Shown piece after piece: positions 6,991 through 13,776 of a DNA stretch of 14,566 nt. The position numbers and the translations under genes are program-made. Numbering within the stretch: the first letter of the stretch is position 1; each line of letters begins with the position of its first letter. The notes under the pieces were generated by a model, which was given only the letters and a program-made list of their open reading frames with translations, did not search any database and had not been told where the DNA came from. Origin of the DNA: Actinomycetospora sp. (lineage in GTDB: Bacteria > Actinomycetota > Actinomycetes > Mycobacteriales > Pseudonocardiaceae); the NCBI GenBank assembly GCA_025925615.1, contig JAICLN010000055.1, positions 1-14,566 on the forward strand, written 5' to 3'.

Positions 6991-7000
6991 CGCACACCCG

Positions 7001-8374
7001 TCAGGCAACCGCGAGCCACGCCGCCGCCGCCACCGCGAGCACCCCGACCCCCGCCAGCACCAGGAACGCCGCCGCGAACGCGGCGTCCGGCCCGTCCGCC
7101 AGCCCCCGCGCCACCACCACCGCGACGAGGGCCCCGCCGGCCGCTCCCCCGACGCGCTGCACCACGTTGAGCTGCGTGGCCGCGTCCGGGAGCGCCTCGG
7201 CGCTGACCGCGGCGTAGCCGGCGACGGTGACCGGCACCGCCGCGAGCCCGGTGGCCAGCCCGCGCACCGCCAGCAGCACCTGCACCGCGACGACGGGCGC
7301 GCCGACCGGCAGGAACGCGAACGGCACCGTCGTCGCGACGACGGCGAGGGTCCCGACGACGGCGACCCGTCCCCCGCCGAAGCGGTCGGTGAGCCGGCCC
7401 GCGAACGGCCCGGCGAGGGCGGTCCCCACGCCGAACCCGATGAGCGCGAGCCCGGCGTCGACCACGCCCGCTCCCTGGCGCACCTGGAACCACAGCGGCA
7501 GCGCCAGCAGCGACCCGAACACCACCGCCCCGACGAGGCCGGACGCGGCACACGCCGCGGCGAAGACCGGGCGACGCAGCAGCGAGAGGTCGGTCAGCGG
7601 GTGGCGAGCGCGGCGGGAGCGCACGACGAACCCGGCGAGCGACGCGGGGCCGATCACGAGCGCGACCACGACGGCCGGACCGGCCCCGTCGGGCTCCGCG
7701 AGCGCGGTGAGGGCGACGAGCGTGGCCGGGAGCCCCACGCCGACGAGGACGAGGCCGACGACGTCGAGCGGACCCGCCCGCCCCGCCTCGCCGCGTGGCA
7801 CGACCCGCAGCCCGGCCACCAGCCCGAGCAGCCCGATCGGCACGTTGACCAGGAACAGCGCCGGCCAGGAGAACGACTGCAGGAGGATCCCGCCGAGGGT
7901 CGGTCCGAGCGCCGGACCGGCGCTGACCGCCAGGCCCAGCACGCCCATGACCCGGCCGAGCCGGCCCGGCCCGACCGCCTGGCCCAGCAGGGTCTGACCC
8001 GCCGGGACGAGCAGGCCCGCGGCGAGCCCCTGCGCCACCCGCGCGACCAGCAGCGTCGTCAGGTCCCCCGCCAGCGCACAGACCGCAGACGTCACGGTGA
8101 ACGCCGCGAGCGCACCGAGCCACAGCCGGCCGACCCCGATCCGCCGGCCCGCCCACCCGCACAGCGGCAGCGACACCGCGAGCGCGAGGAGGTAGGCGTT
8201 CGAGACCCAGGCGACCCGGGCGAGGTCGACGCCGAGGTCGCGGGCGACGGTGTCGAGGCCGACCGTCACGATCGAGCCGTCGAGCATCGAGAGGAACGCC
8301 CCCACCACGACGACGCCGGCCAGGCGCCACACCGGCCACCCGAGCCGCTCCGGTGCCGCGGTCGCGGCAGTCAC
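7001..8374 (-). CDS. DHA2-type MFS drug/solute exporter
   Basis: This 457-residue inner-membrane protein would export a small molecule by proton antiport. It has about 14 hydrophobic segments, as in the EmrB/QacA-type DHA2 family. Helix 1 carries FLSMLDGSIVTVGLDTVARDLG, the family's Leu-Asp-x-x-Ile-Val motif, with Asp in place. WVSNAYLLALA and GWAGRRIGVGR (motif A region) follow. Helix 5 has the antiporter motif C, here GPALGPTLGGILL, followed by WPALFLVNVPIG. The start is GTG 8374, overlapping the stop of the FMN reductase gene by four bases (GTGA, 8371-8374), so the two are translationally coupled. The substrate is unknown. The coupling to a flavin reductase and a nearby TetR repressor suggests export of a redox-active or toxic compound; that is inference. 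Confidence 0.9.
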   Translation of the reverse strand: MTAATAAPERLGWPVWRLAGVVVVGAFLSMLDGSIVTVGLDTVARDLGVDLARVAWVSNAYLLALAVSLPLCGWAGRRIGVGRLWLGALAAFTVTSAVCALAGDLTTLLVARVAQGLAAGLLVPAGQTLLGQAVGPGRLGRVMGVLGLAVSAGPALGPTLGGILLQSFSWPALFLVNVPIGLLGLVAGLRVVPRGEAGRAGPLDVVGLVLVGVGLPATLVALTALAEPDGAGPAVVVALVIGPASLAGFVVRSRRARHPLTDLSLLRRPVFAAACAASGLVGAVVFGSLLALPLWFQVRQGAGVVDAGLALIGFGVGTALAGPFAGRLTDRFGGGRVAVVGTLAVVATTVPFAFLPVGAPVVAVQVLLAVRGLATGLAAVPVTVAGYAAVSAEALPDAATQLNVVQRVGGAAGGALVAVVVARGLADGPDAAFAAAFLVLAGVGVLAVAAAAWLAVA

Positions 8375-8949
8375 GCCCGCACCGCCTCCCGGACCCCGCG
8401 GAGCGCCTCGGACCAGGCCACGAGCTCACCGAACATCTGGCCGAGCGAGCGCTGCGCCCGCTCCCCCGGCGCCGGCGGCCCCTCCCCGGCGATCTCGGTC
8501 CCGACGGCGAGGCGGACCGACGTGCGCACACCTGCCGTCTTCAGCTCGCCCAGCACCACGCGCAGCTGCTCGATCGCGACCGCGCCGCCGGCGTGCACGC
8601 CGTACCCGACGAACCCGGCCGCCTTGTCGTTCCACTCCGCGAAGAGGTGGTCGAGCGCGTTCTTCAGCGACGCCGGGAAGCTGTGGTTGTGCTCGCCGAC
8701 CACGAACACGAACCCGTCGTAGCCCGCCACCGTCTCCGACCACCGGCGCGTGTGCTCGTGGGAGTACTGGCCGGTGATGGCGGGTGCGGGCTCGTCGAGC
8801 AGCGGCAGGTCGACCTCCGCCAGGTCGACCAGGTCGAGCTCCACGTGCGGCGGGACGAGCGCGCGGCCCTGGTCGACCACCCAGCGTCCGACGCGGCCGG
8901 CGTGGCGCCCGCTGCGGGTGCTGCCGACGATGACGGCGATGCGGGTCAT
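8371..8949 (-). CDS. NAD(P)H-dependent FMN reductase / flavodoxin-like reductase
   Basis: This cytoplasmic enzyme would use NAD(P)H to reduce FMN, or quinones and similar acceptors through bound FMN. The 192 residues fit the flavodoxin-like FMN_red family (SsuE, ChrR and azoreductase relatives). The phosphate-binding loop GSTRSGR is at residues 9-15, GEHNHSFPASLKNALD at about 85-100, and GFVGYG followed by a Gly-rich turn and EQLR at about 112-130; all are family hallmarks. ATG 8949 has GGGAGGA upstream; the in-frame extension to 8994 runs through the operator and is rejected. It is the first gene of the minus-strand unit with the MFS exporter and probably the monooxygenase. Transcription is probably repressed by the divergent TetR protein through the dyad at 8965-8986, 16 bases upstream of the start. 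The physiological acceptor cannot be deduced. Confidence 0.88.
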   Translation of the reverse strand: MTRIAVIVGSTRSGRHAGRVGRWVVDQGRALVPPHVELDLVDLAEVDLPLLDEPAPAITGQYSHEHTRRWSETVAGYDGFVFVVGEHNHSFPASLKNALDHLFAEWNDKAAGFVGYGVHAGGAVAIEQLRVVLGELKTAGVRTSVRLAVGTEIAGEGPPAPGERAQRSLGQMFGELVAWSEALRGVREAVRA

Positions 8950-8964
8950 GGTTCCTCCCTCGGT

Positions 8965-8986
8965 AAGTGCATTGGTCATTGCACTT
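8965..8986. promoter_or_regulatory. 22-bp TetR-type operator in the divergent promoter
   Basis: AAGTGCA (8965-8971) and TGCACTT (8980-8986) flank TTGGTCAT, and the inner TG and CA also pair, giving nine of eleven matched pairs. Size and symmetry are typical for TetR dimers. It sits between the divergent FMN reductase and TetR starts and overlaps both likely promoters: the TTGGTC -35 of the regulator, and a TTGCAG/TGCACT pair on the minus strand. Autoregulation plus repression of the neighbouring operon is the natural reading. Confidence 0.75.
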
Positions 8987-9002
8987 CTCTGCAACGTAAC
9001 AT
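8972..9002 (+). promoter_or_regulatory. Candidate tetR promoter
   Basis: TTGGTC (8972-8977) and TAACAT (8997-9002) could be -35 and -10 elements, with a 19-base spacer that is slightly long. Initiation near 9009 would leave a short leader carrying the GGAGG ribosome site. The -35 lies inside the palindrome at 8965-8986, so repressor binding would block polymerase. Confidence 0.4.
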
Positions 9003-9008
9003 GTACTT
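8987..9008. promoter_or_regulatory. Possible second, degenerate operator abutting the first
   Basis: The next 22 bases repeat the phase of the main operator: CTCTGCA aligns with AAGTGCA in its last four bases, and TGTACTT (9002-9008) matches TGCACTT at six of seven. Only some of the dyad pairs, so this would be a weak site, covering the -10 of the regulator. It may be chance. Confidence 0.3.
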
Positions 9009-9022
9009 AGGAGGTGGCCTCC

Positions 9023-9667
9023 ATGGTCGAGCAGACCCGCCGACGGCCCGGCGGGCGGTCCGCCGAGAAGCGCGAGGCGATGCTGCGGGGCGGGCTGGCG
9101 GTGTTCGCGCGCGAGGGCTACACCCGGGCGGGGATCGACGCGATCGCCCGCGAGGCCGGCGTCTCGACGCGCACGATCTACAACCACTACGCGGACAAGG
9201 CCGAGCTGTTCGCGGCCGTGATCGTCGCGAGCGCGACGCGGGTCGCCGAGGCCCAGATCGCGGTGCTCGGCAGGCACCTCGACGGTCCGGAGCCCGATCT
9301 GACGGGACTGGCCCGGGCGTGGGCGACCCCGGACCCGGAGTTCGCGGACCACTTCGCGCTCGTGCGCCAGGTCCGCGCCGAGGTCCTGCACGTGCCGCCG
9401 GACGCCTGGGAGGCCTGGCTCGAGGCCGGGCCGCGCCGGGTGCACGCCGCCATCGCCGACCGTCTGACGCGGCTCGGCGAGCGCGGCGTGCTGCGGGTGG
9501 ACGACCCCGCGCGGGCCGCCTCCCACTTCGTCGCGCTGGTCGCCGGGGAGGTCACCGGGCAGACCGTGCACGGGGCGCTGCCGATGCCGGTCGCGGCGAT
9601 CCACGCGAGCGCGGACGCCGGGCTGGCGGTGTTCCTGCGCGCCTACGGGGTCGCCGGTGATCGCTAG
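9023..9667 (+). CDS. TetR-family transcriptional repressor
   Basis: This 214-residue DNA-binding regulator has a typical TetR N-terminal domain: basic tail, first helix (KREAMLRGGLAVFAREGYT), then the helix-turn-helix at about 38-57 (IDAIAREAGVSTRTIYNHY). A divergent C-terminal ligand-binding and dimerisation domain follows, including an AFV-like segment ASHFVALVAGEVTGQTVHGALP. ATG 9023 is preferred over GTG 9014 because GGAGGT (9010-9015) is seven bases before it. It is divergent from the FMN reductase, MFS and monooxygenase genes and shares the operator at 8965-8986 with them. The inducer is unknown. Its stop is ten bases upstream of the next gene, which seems to have its own leaderless promoter. 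Confidence 0.92.
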   Translation: MVEQTRRRPGGRSAEKREAMLRGGLAVFAREGYTRAGIDAIAREAGVSTRTIYNHYADKAELFAAVIVASATRVAEAQIAVLGRHLDGPEPDLTGLARAWATPDPEFADHFALVRQVRAEVLHVPPDAWEAWLEAGPRRVHAAIADRLTRLGERGVLRVDDPARAASHFVALVAGEVTGQTVHGALPMPVAAIHASADAGLAVFLRAYGVAGDR

Positions 9668-9670
9668 GCT
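9665..9670 (+). promoter_or_regulatory. Candidate -10 element (TAGGCT) for a leaderless transcript
   Basis: TAGGCT ends seven bases before GTG 9678 and overlaps the stop of tetR. There is no Shine-Dalgarno sequence in the seven bases. The same hexamer, with the same seven-base gap to a GTG, occurs at 13086. Confidence 0.5.
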
Positions 9671-9677
9671 GATCGGC

Positions 9678-10475
9678 GTGGAGGAGGCGGCGCTGGTGGC
9701 CCGGCTGCGCGCCGCCGGGTGCGTCTTCGCCGAGGACGAGGCCGCGCTGCTCCTGGCCGAGACCGCCGCCGGCACCGGATCCGCGCCCCTCGAGGCCATG
9801 ACCGCTCGCCGGGAGGCCGGCGAACCGCTGGAGCACGTCCTGGGCTGGGCGGAGTTCCGGGGACGGCGGGTGGCCGTCGCGCCCGGGGTGTTCGTGCCGC
9901 GGCAGCGCAGCGGGCTGCTCGTGGACCACGCGGTCGCCGCCGCGCTGACCAGGACGCGCTCCGGCGGCGCCGTCGTCGTCGACCTGTGCTGCGGGTCGGG
10001 CGCGCTGGGTGCGGCGGTGGCCGCCGAGGTGGGCGACGTCGACCTGCACGCGGCCGACCTCGACCCCGCCGCGGTCGCCTGCGCCCGCCGGACCCTGCCG
10101 CCGGGCGCCCGGGCGTACGCGGGCGACCTCGACGCCGCCCTGCCGACCGACCTGCGCGGCCGGGTCGACGTCCTGCTCGCCTCGCCGCCCTACGTCCCGA
10201 CCGTCGGCCTCGCGACGATGCCGCCCGAGGCCCGCGACCACGAGCCCCGCACCGCGCTCGACGGCGGGCGCGACGGGCTCGACCTCCTGCGCCGGATCGC
10301 GGTGCTCGCTCCCGGATGGCTCGCGCCCGGCGGGACGGTGCTGCTGGAGTGCGCCGAGCACCAGGCGGACGCCGCCCGCGACGCGGTGGCCGGCGCAGGC
10401 CTGAGTGCCCATGTCGAGCACGACGACGAGGCCGACGCGACCGTCGTCGTCGGCTGCCGGGAGGGATCCGTGTGA
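9678..10475 (+). CDS. PrmC/HemK-like protein glutamine N5-methyltransferase, NPPY variant
   Basis: The protein has 265 residues and resembles class I SAM-dependent methyltransferases that methylate the Gln of GGQ in release factors. It fits the actinobacterial PrmC-related subgroup rather than PrmC itself. Visible parts are GEPLEHVLGWAEFRG (about 48-62), VFVPRQRS (71-78) where PrmC has a Pro-Arg-x-x-Thr-Glu motif, the SAM-binding VVDLCCGSGALG (about 100-111), Asp residues after the next strands (AADLDP), and SPPYVP (169-174) where the catalytic NPPY is expected. Replacement of the substrate-binding Asn by Ser suggests an altered target or lost activity; that is inference. GTG 9678 was chosen because it lies seven bases after TAGGCT; GTG 9657, overlapping tetR, is the alternative. 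The last four bases overlap the patatin gene start (GTGA), so the two are translationally coupled. Confidence 0.85.
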   Translation: MEEAALVARLRAAGCVFAEDEAALLLAETAAGTGSAPLEAMTARREAGEPLEHVLGWAEFRGRRVAVAPGVFVPRQRSGLLVDHAVAAALTRTRSGGAVVVDLCCGSGALGAAVAAEVGDVDLHAADLDPAAVACARRTLPPGARAYAGDLDAALPTDLRGRVDVLLASPPYVPTVGLATMPPEARDHEPRTALDGGRDGLDLLRRIAVLAPGWLAPGGTVLLECAEHQADAARDAVAGAGLSAHVEHDDEADATVVVGCREGSV

Positions 10476-11449
10476 GCGTGCTCGAGGTCCTCGCCCGCCG
10501 TCGGGATCAGGGTCCTGACAATCCAACTGAGCACGCCGATAGGGCAACTGGGCACGCCGACAGGGAGGCGCGCGTTGCGCTGGTCGTCGAGGGCGGCGGG
10601 AGCCGCGCGACCTTCTCGGCCGGCATGGCCGCCGCCGTCGAGGACCACGGCCTGACCCCGCTGCTCGACGATGTCTACGGGGTCTCGGCCGGCTCGCTCA
10701 ACGCGGCGTGGCTGGTCGCCGGGAAGGCCCGCGAGGCGATGGCGCCCTGGACGTCCCGGTCGGTGATGCGCGGGACGATCGACCCGCGCCGGGTGCTGCG
10801 CGGGGGCCGCGTCGTCGACCTGGAGCACCTCGTCGAGCAGGTCTACGTCCACGAGGTGCCGATGCCGTTCGCGACGATCCTCGCGAGCCCGGTGACCTAC
10901 CACCCGATGGCCACCGACGCCGACACCGGCGCCGCCACCGACCTCGCCCCGCTGCTCGACGGGCCCGCCGCCCTTCGCCGCGCCCTGCAGGCCGGCTCCA
11001 CGCTGCCCGTCCTCGCGGGCCCGCCGGTCGCGCTCGCGGGCCGTCGGTGGGTCGACGGCGGGCTCGCGGAGCCGGTCGCGGTCCACACCGCCCTCGCCCA
11101 GGGCGCCACCCACCTGATCGTGCTGCGCACCCACGCCCGGGCGCACGCCCCGGCCGAGCCGCCGAGCCTCGTCGACGCGGTGGTGCGTCGCTGGCTGCGC
11201 CGCCACGCGCCCGGCGTCGTCGACGCGTGGGTCCACCGGGTGGAGCGGGCGCACGAGACCGAGGAGCTCCTGCGCGGGCTCGAGGCCGACGGGCGCCTGC
11301 TGCACGTGCGCCCACCCGACGACGCGCCCGCCGTCTCCCGGACCTCGACCGACCTGACGCTGCTGGGCACCGCCCTGGCCGTCGGGCACGAGGCGGCCAC
11401 CCGGGCGCTGGACCCGCTCCCCACCGGCACCTCCTGGTGGGCGGGCTGA
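10472..11449 (+). CDS. Patatin-like phospholipase with repeat-derived N-terminal insert
   Basis: This is a 325-residue serine hydrolase of the patatin family, which cleaves acyl chains from lipids with a Ser-Asp dyad. The oxyanion loop is [12 protein letters not shown] (40-51), the nucleophile Ser72 in GVSAGS, and the catalytic Asp195 in WVDGGLAEP. It resembles the bacterial RssA/YjjU-like branch. The C-terminal third is helical ([21 protein letters not shown]) and has no membrane segment. GTG 10472 overlaps the upstream stop by four bases. Residues 16-32, with a doubled HADR motif, are encoded by two 21-bp DNA repeat units (10524-10565), lie before the first strand of the fold and are probably a flexible linker. 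The link to the upstream methyltransferase is by operon only; no functional connection is evident. Confidence 0.88.
   Translation: MSVLEVLARRRDQGPDNPTEHADRATGHADREARVALVVEGGGSRATFSAGMAAAVEDHGLTPLLDDVYGVSAGSLNAAWLVAGKAREAMAPWTSRSVMRGTIDPRRVLRGGRVVDLEHLVEQVYVHEVPMPFATILASPVTYHPMATDADTGAATDLAPLLDGPAALRRALQAGSTLPVLAGPPVALAGRRWVDGGLAEPVAVHTALAQGATHLIVLRTHARAHAPAEPPSLVDAVVRRWLRRHAPGVVDAWVHRVERAHETEELLRGLEADGRLLHVRPPDDAPAVSRTSTDLTLLGTALAVGHEAATRALDPLPTGTSWWAG
10517..10565. repeat. Interspersed repeat copy B: two tandem 21-bp units inside the patatin frame
   Basis: After GACAATC (10517-10523) come two adjacent units, 10524-10544 and 10545-10565, of the form CAACTGRGCACG then CCGAYAGGG, identical at 19 of 21 bases. 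The first 30 bases match copy A (6961-6990) at 25 positions. The unit is a multiple of three and keeps the frame, encoding TEHADRA and TGHADRE. The base usage is less GC-rich than the flanking coding sequence. Confidence 0.75.
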
Positions 11450-11528
11450 CCACCGCACCGACCCTGGGTGGGCCCGCCGGGTGAGGGAAACCCGAGTTCC
11501 GCGACCTTCCCGGGGGCATCCTCGCCGC

Positions 11529-12497
<969 letters not shown>

Positions 12498-12511
12498 CGT
12501 GGCCGTCGTGT

Positions 12512-12531
12512 CCGGGGCCGTCCGGCCCCGG
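12512..12531. terminator. Hairpin 1 after the aldo/keto reductase gene
   Basis: CCGGGGCC and GGCCCCGG pair perfectly around the four-base loop GTCC, starting 15 bases after the stop of the aldo/keto reductase. It fits a compact GC-rich terminator without a T-tract. Confidence 0.6.
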
Positions 12532-12541
12532 GCATGACGAA

Positions 12542-12583
12542 GGGGCTGTGGCCTACGGGTATGAGGCGTAGGACCACAGCCCC
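12542..12583. terminator. Hairpin 2: 16-bp stem with one bulge between convergent genes
   Basis: The left arm (12542-12557, beginning GGGGCTGTGG) pairs fully with the right arm (12567-12583, ending CCACAGCCCC), apart from one bulged A. The loop is nine bases. This is the strongest structure in the gap and probably stops transcription from both sides. Confidence 0.8.
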
Positions 12584-12587
12584 GGCT

Positions 12588-12623
12588 GGCCGGGCGCGAC
12601 GCCCCGCGGGGCGGCGCCCGGCC
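12588..12623. terminator. Hairpin 3: terminator on the cspA side
   Basis: GGCCGGGCGC (12588-12597) pairs with GCGCCCGGCC (12614-12623), and the sequence between is itself a GC palindrome that extends the fold. It starts 17 bases beyond the cspA stop, as expected for its terminator. Confidence 0.65.
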
Positions 12624-12639
12624 GTGTCGAGCGGGGTCT

Positions 12640-12843
12640 CTAGAGAGCCTGGACCGTGTCCGCCTGCGGGCCCTTCTGGCCCTGGCTGGACTCGAAGCTC
12701 ACCCGCTGGTTCTCCTCGAGGGAGCGGAAGCCGCCGCCCTGGATGGCGGAGTAGTGGACGAAGACGTCCTTGCCTCCGTCGTCAGGGGCGATGAAGCCGA
12801 ACCCCTTCTCGGCGTTGAACCACTTGACGGTTCCTTCAGACAT
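12640..12843 (-). CDS. cspA: Cold-shock protein, CspA family
   Basis: A 67-residue single-domain OB-fold protein that binds single-stranded RNA and DNA and acts as an RNA chaperone. It carries both RNA-binding motifs intact, KGFGFI (RNP1) and VFVHY (RNP2), after the [12 protein letters not shown] start, and it has the standard family length. The C-terminal half ([21 protein letters not shown]) is also canonical and close to the mycobacterial CspA layout. ATG 12843 has GAGG upstream; an ATG four bases earlier is followed at once by a stop. A leader with competing stem-loops (12869-12898) lies just upstream, suggesting post-transcriptional control. The symbol is given by family resemblance; the genome may have several paralogues. 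Confidence 0.95.
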   Translation of the reverse strand: MSEGTVKWFNAEKGFGFIAPDDGGKDVFVHYSAIQGGGFRSLEENQRVSFESSQGQKGPQADTVQAL

Positions 12844-12868
12844 CCATCCTCTTTCGGGTCGAGCGGTG

Positions 12869-12898
12869 CCGTGGGCAACCTACCCACGGACGTTGCCC
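12869..12898 (-). promoter_or_regulatory. Two mutually exclusive stems in the cspA leader
   Basis: CCGTGGG (12869-12875) can pair with CCCACGG (12883-12889), or GGGCAAC (12873-12879) with GTTGCCC (12892-12898). Both are perfect seven-base stems, and they share 12873-12875, so only one can form fully. They lie 26-55 bases upstream of the cspA start codon. cspA leaders in other bacteria act as RNA thermosensors, so a switch is plausible, but the promoter has not been located. Confidence 0.45.
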
Positions 12899-13085
12899 GA
12901 CGCCGGAACACAGGGAGAGGTCATCAGTCCTCTGCGTGCGAGCCGGGCCGTTGTCACATGATCCACGAAGCTCGGAGCACAGCGGAAAACGAGACTGCAA
13001 CGCCCCTGACGCTAGCACGGGTCCCCCGTTCGGCCGCGGCCCCCACCGCCTCGCGCGCCGGGGCGGTCGACGACGTCCCCGTGCG

Positions 13086-13091
13086 TAGGCT
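13086..13091 (+). promoter_or_regulatory. Candidate -10 element (TAGGCT) for a leaderless transcript
   Basis: TAGGCT ends seven bases before GTG 13099, exactly as at 9665. No ribosome site is seen in the seven bases, so translation would begin at the 5' end of the transcript. Confidence 0.5.
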
Positions 13092-13098
13092 GGGGCGC

Positions 13099-13431
13099 GT
13101 GAGACCTGACGAACCGCCGGCCTCACCCCCGGACGACCGGGTGGCGGCCCTGCGGGCCGCCATCGAGGCGTCCTGCCGGGGCCAGGAGCAGGCCCCGTCG
13201 TTCTCCCCCGACGGCGGCGCGACGGTCCACGACGACCTCGGACGGTCCGCCCGGGTCCAGCCGCTCGGCCAGCGCACCCGGATCAGCATCACCGCCGAGG
13301 ACGGGCGCGACGCCGAGGGCGAGGTCGACACCGACACCCTCGTGCGGGCGATCGGCCGGCACCGGTCGGCCTACGGCGCGCTCGCCGCGGCCCTCGACCA
13401 CGAGAACTCCCGGGGCAGCACCGTCGAGTAG
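13099..13431 (+). CDS. Hypothetical 110-residue protein
   Basis: I do not recognise the family. The protein begins VRPDEPPASPPDD and is acidic and hydrophilic, with no signal peptide or membrane segment. The central part (FSPDGGATVHDDLGRSARVQ, then QRTRISITAEDGRD) has alternating hydrophobic residues that suggest a small beta-sheet, and the C-terminus (VRAIGRHRSAYGALAAALDHE) is a likely amphipathic helix. GTG 13099 was chosen for the TAGGCT seven bases upstream; the frame is open further back but that segment overlaps the cspA leader and looks non-coding. It is divergent from cspA, with 255 bases between them, and is followed by a short hairpin at 13441. Confidence 0.65.
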   Translation: MRPDEPPASPPDDRVAALRAAIEASCRGQEQAPSFSPDGGATVHDDLGRSARVQPLGQRTRISITAEDGRDAEGEVDTDTLVRAIGRHRSAYGALAAALDHENSRGSTVE

Positions 13432-13440
13432 CTCCTCCCA

Positions 13441-13459
13441 CACCGGGCGGCCCCCGGTG
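13441..13459 (+). terminator. Short terminator-like hairpin
   Basis: CACCGGG (13441-13447) pairs with CCCGGTG (13453-13459) around a five-base loop, ten bases after the stop at 13431. The stem is only seven pairs and no T-tract follows. Confidence 0.4.
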
Positions 13460-13512
13460 CCACGCCACGCCCCGTGACGACCGGAGAGCCGCCGGTGTGC
13501 GGCCGCCGCACG

Positions 13513-13532
13513 GACTGGAAACCCGACTGGAA
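13513..13532 (+). repeat. Short direct repeat GACTGGAA, 12-base period
   Basis: GACTGGAA occurs at 13513-13520 and 13525-13532, about 70-85 bases upstream of the next start. Two half-sites at about one helical turn could bind an activator, but no regulator is known. A small GTGCGG/CCGCAC stem (13497-13511) lies just before it. Confidence 0.25.
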
Positions 13533-13599
13533 GGGTCGACCGGGGCGTCCGGGTCCGAACCCTCCCTACCGTCGTCGGACAGGTGGAGGAGGTCGGCCC

Positions 13600-13776
13600 A
13601 TGCATCTCTCGCTCGATGTCCTCCGCAGCGACGACGGTCGTCTGGAGGGCACCGTGATCACCGACTCCGGGCGGGAGCAGCCGTTCTCCAGCACGCTCGA
13701 CCTGCTGCGGATCCTCGAGGACCTGCACGCCGAACGCTCCGGCGACGGGCGGCGGCCGTCGGGGAGGCCGGAATGA
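13600..13776 (+). CDS. Small 58-residue hypothetical protein coupled to a membrane protein gene
   Basis: It begins MHLSLDVLRSDDGRLEGTV, continues with ITDSGREQPFSSTLDLLRILEDLH, broken here as ITDSGREQPFSS then TLDLLRILEDLH, and ends in a short basic tail. The pattern suggests a small beta-hairpin plus helix; I do not recognise a family, though similar small proteins of unknown function occur in actinobacteria. It is soluble, with no signal peptide. ATG 13600 has a strong ribosome site (GGAGGAGGT, eight bases upstream), which makes this short gene credible. Its stop overlaps the start of the next gene (ATGA, 13773-13776), so the two are co-translated. Confidence 0.7.
   Translation: MHLSLDVLRSDDGRLEGTVITDSGREQPFSSTLDLLRILEDLHAERSGDGRRPSGRPE

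Noticed and set aside
6920..6997. N-terminal extension of the monooxygenase to 6997
   Set aside because: It would translate the repeat copy and the dyad; the ATG at 6919 has a GGAGG site and matches the known N-terminus of the family.
5729..8722. A 997-codon open frame on the plus strand
   Set aside because: It runs opposite the monooxygenase, exporter and reductase, all with clear family motifs. Its product is Arg/Pro/His-rich with no motif; it exists because GC-rich DNA has few stops.
10517..10565. An insertion-sequence end or transposon remnant at the patatin N-terminus
   Set aside because: No terminal inverted repeats, target duplication or transposase fragment is visible; it is better described as short tandem units.
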